Assembly: GCA_021159465.1 (NCBI GenBank)
Contig: JAGGRR010000023.1
Location: forward strand, 1-33,410
Source: Methanophagales archaeon
Lineage (GTDB): Archaea > Halobacteriota > Syntropharchaeia > Alkanophagales > Methanospirareceae
Direction: 5' to 3'
DNA: 33,410 nucleotides
The notes under the pieces were generated by a model. That model did not search any database and was not told the DNA's origin. It worked only from the letters and a program-made list of their open reading frames with translations. A program made the translations under genes and the position numbers. Positions 30,158 through 33,410 of this stretch are shown here, piece by piece (position 1 is the first letter of the stretch; each line of letters starts with the position of its first letter).

Positions 30158-30200
30158 TAGGGGTTGAGCAAGCCTCGCCCTTTAGGGCGGGGTAGCTGAC
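30145..30200 (+). ncRNA. Right-end hairpins, probable omega RNA 3' scaffold
   Basis: Two stems, CCCC/GGGG around TTAATA (30150-30163) and CCTCGCCC/GGGCGGGG around TTTA (30173-30192), precede the element boundary. By analogy with studied TnpB systems the omega RNA ends here and its guide is the next flanking sequence (starting TTCTACAAGC). Confidence 0.6.
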
Positions 30201-30243
30201 ATTCTACAAGCTTTTTCAGCAGCTCTAACACTTCCTCTTCCAT
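30201..30243 (-). pseudogene. N-terminal part of the small Cys-rich gene split by the TnpB element
   Basis: ATG 30243 follows GGGGGTGA of a standard spacer. It codes for MEEEVLELLKKLVE and then is cut by the element. Together with 28678-28886 it makes the intact frame. Confidence 0.8.
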
Positions 30244-30352
30244 CTTCACCCCCAAGCGAAAAATAGAAAAAATGGAGAATGGTTAATTTGGCTTACTGCT
30301 CAAAGCATACAATGATGACTGTGTAACCCCCGTCTCTCTCCGCCTCTAAAAT

Positions 30353-30520
30353 TTATCCTCCACTCTCCTCGAGTTCTCGCAGCACCTCTCTCGCATCCTC
30401 GCCGAAGCCGACAGTGATGACATCTATATGTCGGTGGCATCTATCCTTCCAGTAGATTATGCTGCCATACTTTACCGCACATATCTCTGCCCCGCAGACG
30501 GGGCAGAATACTCTCACCAC
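30353..30520 (-). CDS. Small zinc-ribbon protein, 55 aa, with in-frame extension past a stop
   Basis: Starts with GTG (30520) and reads VRVFCPVCGAEIC, an N-terminal CxxC zinc knuckle plus a third Cys and later RCHRHID. It stops at TAA (30353). In the same frame the sequence continues for 19 codons (ILEAERDGGYTVIIVCFEQ) to a stop at 30293, after which the normal spacer follows. The extension looks like real coding sequence, so the TAA is probably a nonsense mutation or a sequencing error. Confidence 0.55.
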   Translation of the reverse strand: MVRVFCPVCGAEICAVKYGSIIYWKDRCHRHIDVITVGFGEDAREVLRELEESGG

Positions 30521-30577
30521 TTGTCATCCATCTCCATCACTCCCAAGCAAAAAATGAAAGAAAAATGAAAGAAATAA

Positions 30578-30736
30578 TTAGCCCCGCATCCTTCGAAGTC
30601 GCTTGAGGTTTGTTTGGAGCTCTTTTACAACTTGCTCTAAAAATCCTATGTCCCACTCGGTTGAGTGTGTGTGCGATGCAAGCGTTGTTATGAGTTCTTC
30701 TATATTTTCCTCTATGACTTCTACTTCCAACCTCAT
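30578..30736 (-). CDS. Small helical protein, 52 aa
   Basis: ATG 30736 lies after GGGGGT of a standard spacer. Reads MRLEVEVIEENIEELITTLA, a middle with HTHSTEWDIGF, then a basic helix ending LKRLRRMRG. Possibly nucleic-acid binding through the basic end (inference). Confidence 0.6.
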   Translation of the reverse strand: MRLEVEVIEENIEELITTLASHTHSTEWDIGFLEQVVKELQTNLKRLRRMRG

Positions 30737-30774
30737 TTTTACCCCCAAAGGAAAAAATGAGAGAGAAAAAAGAG

Positions 30775-30981
30775 TTAGTGGAGTAAGACATTCACAGGCG
30801 CGGGCTTTCTCCAGAGTTTCGGCGCTCTTAGATAGTATCCTCGCATCCCTTTAAAGAGGATAAAGCTTATACTCTCGTTATAAATCATTACCGTCTCTCC
30901 GCTGTAGTTTCTCTCCTTGTAAATCTCCGCCCCCTCAACGCACAGTCTTAATCCGTGCCGGAATTCTATATAGACCTTCAT
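30775..30981 (-). CDS. Small beta-rich protein, 68 aa
   Basis: ATG 30981 follows GGGGGTGATGTGG. Strands alternate: MKVYIEFRHGLRLCVEGAEI, then GETVMIYNESISFILF and a basic end. The segment RLCVEGAEIY resembles EVCVEGARIVYD in the protein at 32198-33013, perhaps a shared small beta unit. The frame extends to 31107 only into the GC-rich non-coding stretch. Confidence 0.65.
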   Translation of the reverse strand: MKVYIEFRHGLRLCVEGAEIYKERNYSGETVMIYNESISFILFKGMRGYYLRAPKLWRKPAPVNVLLH

Positions 30982-30989
30982 CCACATCA

Positions 30990-31497
30990 CCCCCAAGTCG
31001 GAAAGGCTCCCTTCCCCTTCATCGGTGGCGGGAGATCCGACCCCCCATCGGGGGCACGGGTTACCACCCCGCCTAGGTGGCGCATCCCCTCGAGGAGGAG
31101 CTCTCACCCCGTCAGACCTCCCCTCGGGTTAGGGGGGAGAGAGCTGGTGGAGTGGAGACCAGTCCCTCCTCCCGCGCCTTCCCATCCCCCGTTAGTCAAC
31201 CCACCCTCCATGCTCTTCGCACTTCATCGGGTGCCCGCCCTGGGGGAGGCGGGACTCTCCTCTGCGGAGAGTAAGAAAGGCAGAGGAGAGCGGAGCACCT
31301 CCAGGGAAGTGGCCCGGGGAGAAACGAGCAGACCTTCTGCAGGACTGGGGCAACATCCTGCTTCATCGGCGGCGGGGGTGACCGCCCTACCCTATAGGGT
31401 AGGGAGAACTGCTCGCTCCTCCCCTGTCGCTGTTGCACTTGAGAGAGCTCCAGACCCCTTTCGCAGCGGGTGGAGGGGTCGTAAAAAATGGGGGCGC
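30990..31497. ncRNA. Candidate large structured non-coding RNA
   Basis: About 500 bases, visibly far richer in G and C than all the surrounding sequence, with no credible gene. It holds at least eight inverted repeats: 30997-31002/31036-31041, 31042-31054, 31099-31105/31139-31145, 31234-31239/31248-31253, 31254-31272, 31339-31344/31356-31361, 31385-31404 (CCCTACCC, TATA, GGGTAGGG) and 31453-31459/31474-31480. The motif TTCATCGG occurs three times (31018, 31223, 31362) and once in the control region (10652). GC-rich islands in AT-rich archaeal genomes are usually structured RNAs. On the plus strand TCTATATAGA (30965-30974) would start a transcript near 30997, exactly at the first stem; strand is not certain. 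I could not match it to rRNA, RNase P, SRP RNA or tRNA. Confidence 0.6.
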
Positions 31498-31509
31498 TTA
31501 GGCGCCCCC
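31483..31509 (-). terminator. Hairpin plus T6 terminator
   Basis: On the minus strand GGGGGCGC, a four-base loop containing the stop codon, GCGCCCCC and then A and T6. It overlaps the stop of the coiled-coil gene and would end the right-hand operon before the GC-rich non-coding stretch, implying that stretch has its own promoter. Confidence 0.7.
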
Positions 31510-32085
31510 TCCAATCACATTTTTGTGCGCCTCTATCTCAGCCTCCAGTTCCTCAATCGTCATCTCTTTCCAATCTCCCGTTCTCTTCAAATCGTCAATC
31601 ACTTTCGCTCTGTAGTAAAGGCTCAGACGCCTGCCTTTCTTTGCAAGGTCGAGTTTTCTCTGCAATTCTTTGTCTTCTCTGTAAGCCTTCGCTACAGCAA
31701 TTTCTATAGCCTTAAGTCTCTGGAGCATCTCTCTCTCGTCCGCAACATCATCGAGCGTCTTTGCAACATCCACCCCAACTTTCTGCTCTATCTTCCTTAT
31801 AATTTTGTCAAGTGAAACACTTTTTCCAAGCGCTATGTTAGTGGCAAGGTCTTCGGCAGTGTTTTTCACCACCCTCTTCTTTGAGAAGTATTTCTGGTTC
31901 GCCTCTCTAAACCACTCTTTTCGTAGTTGCTCTGACTTTACATCAAGCCCCTCTCGCTTTGTTACAAGCCCTCTGAACGCTTTACTCTCCTTCTCAAGCT
32001 CTTCCACACGCTTCTTCAACTCTTCCACTAACTTCTCCATCTCTTCCACACTCTTCCCTCTCACACCCATATTTCCTCCCGTCAT
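31498..32085 (-). CDS. Coiled-coil protein, 195 aa
   Basis: ATG 32085 follows GGGGGTAGAGG; an in-frame ATG at 32070 follows GGGAGG and is equally good. Residues about 8-45 are a strong coiled coil (SVEEMEKLVEELKKRVEEL), the middle is basic and helical (FREANQKYFSKKRVVKN), and the C-terminal half is helical with an acidic end (MTIEELEAEIEAHKNV). The frame extends to 32214 through GC-rich leader sequence, which is unlikely to be translated. Unknown family; may be a scaffold or DNA-binding protein. Confidence 0.7.
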   Translation of the reverse strand: MTGGNMGVRGKSVEEMEKLVEELKKRVEELEKESKAFRGLVTKREGLDVKSEQLRKEWFREANQKYFSKKRVVKNTAEDLATNIALGKSVSLDKIIRKIEQKVGVDVAKTLDDVADEREMLQRLKAIEIAVAKAYREDKELQRKLDLAKKGRRLSLYYRAKVIDDLKRTGDWKEMTIEELEAEIEAHKNVIGGGA

Positions 32086-32089
32086 TTTT

Positions 32090-32197
32090 CCTCTACCCCC
32101 TCCCCTCCCCCGCTTTTGCGGGGGGCCTGGAGCTCTCTGCTTTAGGTGGAGACCCCTCTTGCACGGGAACGGGGGGATAGTTTTGATATGGGAAAAA
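32090..32197 (-). promoter_or_regulatory. GC-rich structured leader
   Basis: Between two minus-strand genes lie about 110 GC-rich bases, with a CCCCCGC/GCGGGGG stem around TTTT (32107-32124) and the motif GGTGGAGACC. Close variants of GTCTCCAC also occur at about 31154 in the GC-rich non-coding stretch and at 33033 just ahead of the upstream gene, so the three GC-rich patches may be related. It could be a 5' leader that controls the coiled-coil gene. Confidence 0.4.
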
Positions 32198-33013
32198 TTA
32201 GGGAGAGGGGGCAAACAACTTTTGAAGGAAAACGCATCCTTCTTCCATTAAAATCTCTCTCGCAAGGAAGTGAGCTGAACGGGCGAGTTTGCAGAACCTT
32301 CTGAGAGGACACTTTTCGCATAATCGAGAGTGGTCAAGGTGTAGGAGAGAGAGATCTTTCTTTAGTTTTTCTAGGTCTTTCTTGGTCATTGGTTGCCCGA
32401 GCCTGTGCTTCTTCAACCTTTCTACTGTTTCGTGAAATTCAGGAGTATCAACATCACCGCTTGTCTTTAGTGTAGTGTATTCTGTCCACAATCGCATGAA
32501 CTCAACTCTCTCAATACTTGAAGGGGTGGAAAGGCTTTGGAGTGTGTGGGAAGTCTTTGTTTCGAAGTAGTCCTTATAGTATTTTTGATGGTAGTGGTGG
32601 TATTTCTTCCTATATTTTATCCTCTTCCACTCCCTTTCAGTTACTTTCCCCTCTTCTTTCAGTCTCTCTGCAAAGCTTCTTGCCTCTTCAACTTCCTCTT
32701 CACTGATGCGATGCCCCGCACTACTGATTTCAAACAACGGCGTTATGATAGTCCATGCTTTCTCCACCTTATCGTATACAATACGGGCTCCTTCAACACA
32801 TACCTCCACAACACTATTATCGCCACTGAGCAGTGGTATATATTTCTTTATCTTCTTTACAAAATCTCTAAAGGTGTCTCCTTCACTATCCCTCCATGCA
32901 ATCTTGTGTGTCCTCTGAATGTGGCTGTCTATACTCTCGGCGACCACATCAAAAGTCCCCCCTCTCCGATATTGGCATAATTTACAGTAGCAGGTATAGA
33001 TTACAGGAGGCAT
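32198..33013 (-). CDS. Zinc-finger protein with C-terminal CxxCPL cluster, 271 aa
   Basis: The N-terminus has YTCYCKLCQY followed by SIDSHIQRTHK, a C2H2-type finger (two Cys, two His), a probable DNA-binding module. The centre is charged and helical with a His/Tyr/Lys-rich stretch (RKKYHHYHQKYYKDYF). The C-terminus has CEKCPLRRFCKLA and one more Cys, which may bind zinc or an Fe-S cluster. ATG 33013 follows GGGCGGGGGG; the frame continues to 33040 without a better site. First gene after the right-hand control region, so it may be an early regulator or replication initiator. Confidence 0.72.
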   Translation of the reverse strand: MPPVIYTCYCKLCQYRRGGTFDVVAESIDSHIQRTHKIAWRDSEGDTFRDFVKKIKKYIPLLSGDNSVVEVCVEGARIVYDKVEKAWTIITPLFEISSAGHRISEEEVEEARSFAERLKEEGKVTEREWKRIKYRKKYHHYHQKYYKDYFETKTSHTLQSLSTPSSIERVEFMRLWTEYTTLKTSGDVDTPEFHETVERLKKHRLGQPMTKKDLEKLKKDLSLLHLDHSRLCEKCPLRRFCKLARSAHFLAREILMEEGCVFLQKLFAPSP

Positions 33014-33040
33014 AAGCCCCCCGCCCCGACGGGTCTCCAC

Positions 33041-33410
33041 CTTTTTTGAGTGAGCGTTTTAAGCGTTATGAGTGTTTTAACGCATTAACGCATTATCGCT
33101 TTTAAATCACTATTTCCTACACATACCCCCACACCTAAACTTCAGAGGCTTATCCATAAGCGGTTATGCACCGCCTACTTCACTTTATACAGCTCGCACC
33201 CGCCCCTTCTTTTTAATTCAATTTTGAGAGCGGGTGCGAACCGTTTTTGAGAGCGTCCTTGTTCAAAACGCTCTCTTTTTTGAGAGCGTTTTCATCACAA
33301 AAACGCTCTCAATATAAAATATATTATAACTTCAGACAAACAGATATGTTTGTTTTGGCTCAAGAAAAGGGAGCGTTATTCTTGGAAAGAGAGGCTGGAT
33401 AGGTTTATTC
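33041..33410. promoter_or_regulatory. Right-hand control region, candidate origin
   Basis: No gene is visible in these 370 bases. In the minus direction ATTTAAAAG (33099-33107) is a TATA-like box giving a leader of about 60 bases to the zinc-finger gene. The leader contains tandem AACGCATT (33079-33094) and two TAAAACRCTCA direct repeats. Beyond lie the GAGAGCG iterons, a 10-bp inverted repeat TCGCACCCGC/GCGGGTGCGA (33194-33203, 33230-33239), an AT-rich tract (33311-33330) and ACAAACA/TGTTTGT (33336-33353). Iterons beside an AT-rich tract are typical of plasmid or viral origins. The window may end inside it. Confidence 0.55.
33226..33310. repeat. GAGAGCG iterons, five copies in 85 bp
   Basis: GAGAGCG lies at 33226, 33249 and 33282 on plus, and its complement CGCTCTC at 33269 and 33304. 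The central pair forms a perfect 11-bp inverted repeat (AAAACGCTCTC and GAGAGCGTTTT) around T6 (33265-33292). The shorter core GAGCGTTTT recurs at 33052-33060 close to the gene start, and GAGCGTTATT occurs at 33371. Likely binding sites for an initiator, partition or regulatory protein. Confidence 0.75.

Larger units (their letters stand above)
28887..30200 (+). mobile_element. IS200/IS605-type element carrying only tnpB
   Basis: About 1.3 kb. The left end has a CCTCGCCC, TTCA, GGGCGGG hairpin (28889-28907) and the right end a CCTCGCCC, TTTA, GGGCGGGG hairpin (30173-30192) followed by TAGCTGAC. There is no target duplication, and one shared A makes the boundary ambiguous by a base, as expected for Y1-type single-strand transposition. 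No TnpA is present, so movement needs one in trans. Removal restores a small gene exactly. Confidence 0.85.

Noticed and set aside
30353-30355. Selenocysteine or pyrrolysine recoding
   Set aside because: The in-frame stop is TAA, which neither system uses.
30990-31497. rRNA, RNase P RNA or SRP RNA
   Set aside because: I could not find the conserved cores of these RNAs on either strand.
30955-31815. 286-aa plus-strand open frame
   Set aside because: It runs through the hairpin-rich stretch and antisense to the coiled-coil gene, has no ribosome-binding site and shows no protein-like pattern.
1-33410. CRISPR array
   Set aside because: No regularly spaced identical repeats of 24-37 bp were seen; the short iterons at the right end are too small and irregular.

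Overview
The window looks like part (or nearly all) of an archaeal extrachromosomal element, a virus or a plasmid, probably from a thermophile. The evidence is an MCM-type helicase, a MoxR ATPase paired with a VWA metallopeptidase-like protein, Shine-Dalgarno sites matching the archaeal 16S tail (GGGGGTGA or GGAGGTGA), T-tract terminators, and a tRNA-Arg(TCT) without an encoded CCA. Almost every gene lies on the minus strand; the exceptions are the tRNA and one inserted TnpB gene. I recognise no capsid, portal, terminase or integrase, so virus versus plasmid stays open, and I cannot name the host. Many gene starts were moved downstream of the longest reading frame to the start that follows the recurrent ribosome-binding site.

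Layout in the direction of transcription (right to left). 33410-33041: control region with GAGAGCG iterons, inverted repeats and a TATA-like box. 33013-31498: a zinc-finger protein and a coiled-coil protein, ended by a hairpin plus T6 terminator. 31497-30990: a GC-rich, hairpin-dense non-coding stretch that may be a structured RNA. 30981-26068: small proteins, two zinc-ribbon paralogs, a winged-helix protein, a secreted transglutaminase-like protein, and a TnpB element that has split a small Cys-rich gene. 26041-15404: two blocks of a large paralogous family around the MoxR gene, the IS607 element, more zinc-ribbon paralogs and the VWA protein. 15367-11062: further paralog pairs, a radical SAM protein, and the tRNA gene, which overlaps the radical SAM gene antisense. 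11061-10505: an AT-rich second control region. 10504-1: a ribbon-helix-helix regulator, small proteins, a Gp88-like protein, the replication-like block (357-aa protein, MCM-like helicase, 526-aa winged-helix protein) and a gene running off the left edge.

The strongest observation is in the MoxR gene. Seventeen codons interrupt the Walker B motif just after the catalytic Asp-Glu. The flanks fold into an exact bulge-helix-bulge (4-bp GACG/CGTC helix between two AAA bulges). Cutting at the canonical positions removes 51 nt and restores a normal LDEITN Walker B. This looks like an archaeal pre-mRNA intron spliced by the tRNA endonuclease.

Two insertions can be undone on paper to the base. An IS607 element at GG dinucleotides splits a zinc-ribbon paralog whose rejoined frame is 126 aa. 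An IS200/IS605-type TnpB element splits a small Cys-rich gene whose rejoined frame is 83 aa. Much of the remaining coding capacity is amplified families: seven P-x2-R-x2-I-[RQ]-E proteins, five zinc-ribbon proteins and three tandem pairs. The genes are joined by a repeated spacer module made of a T-tract followed closely by GGGGGTGA.
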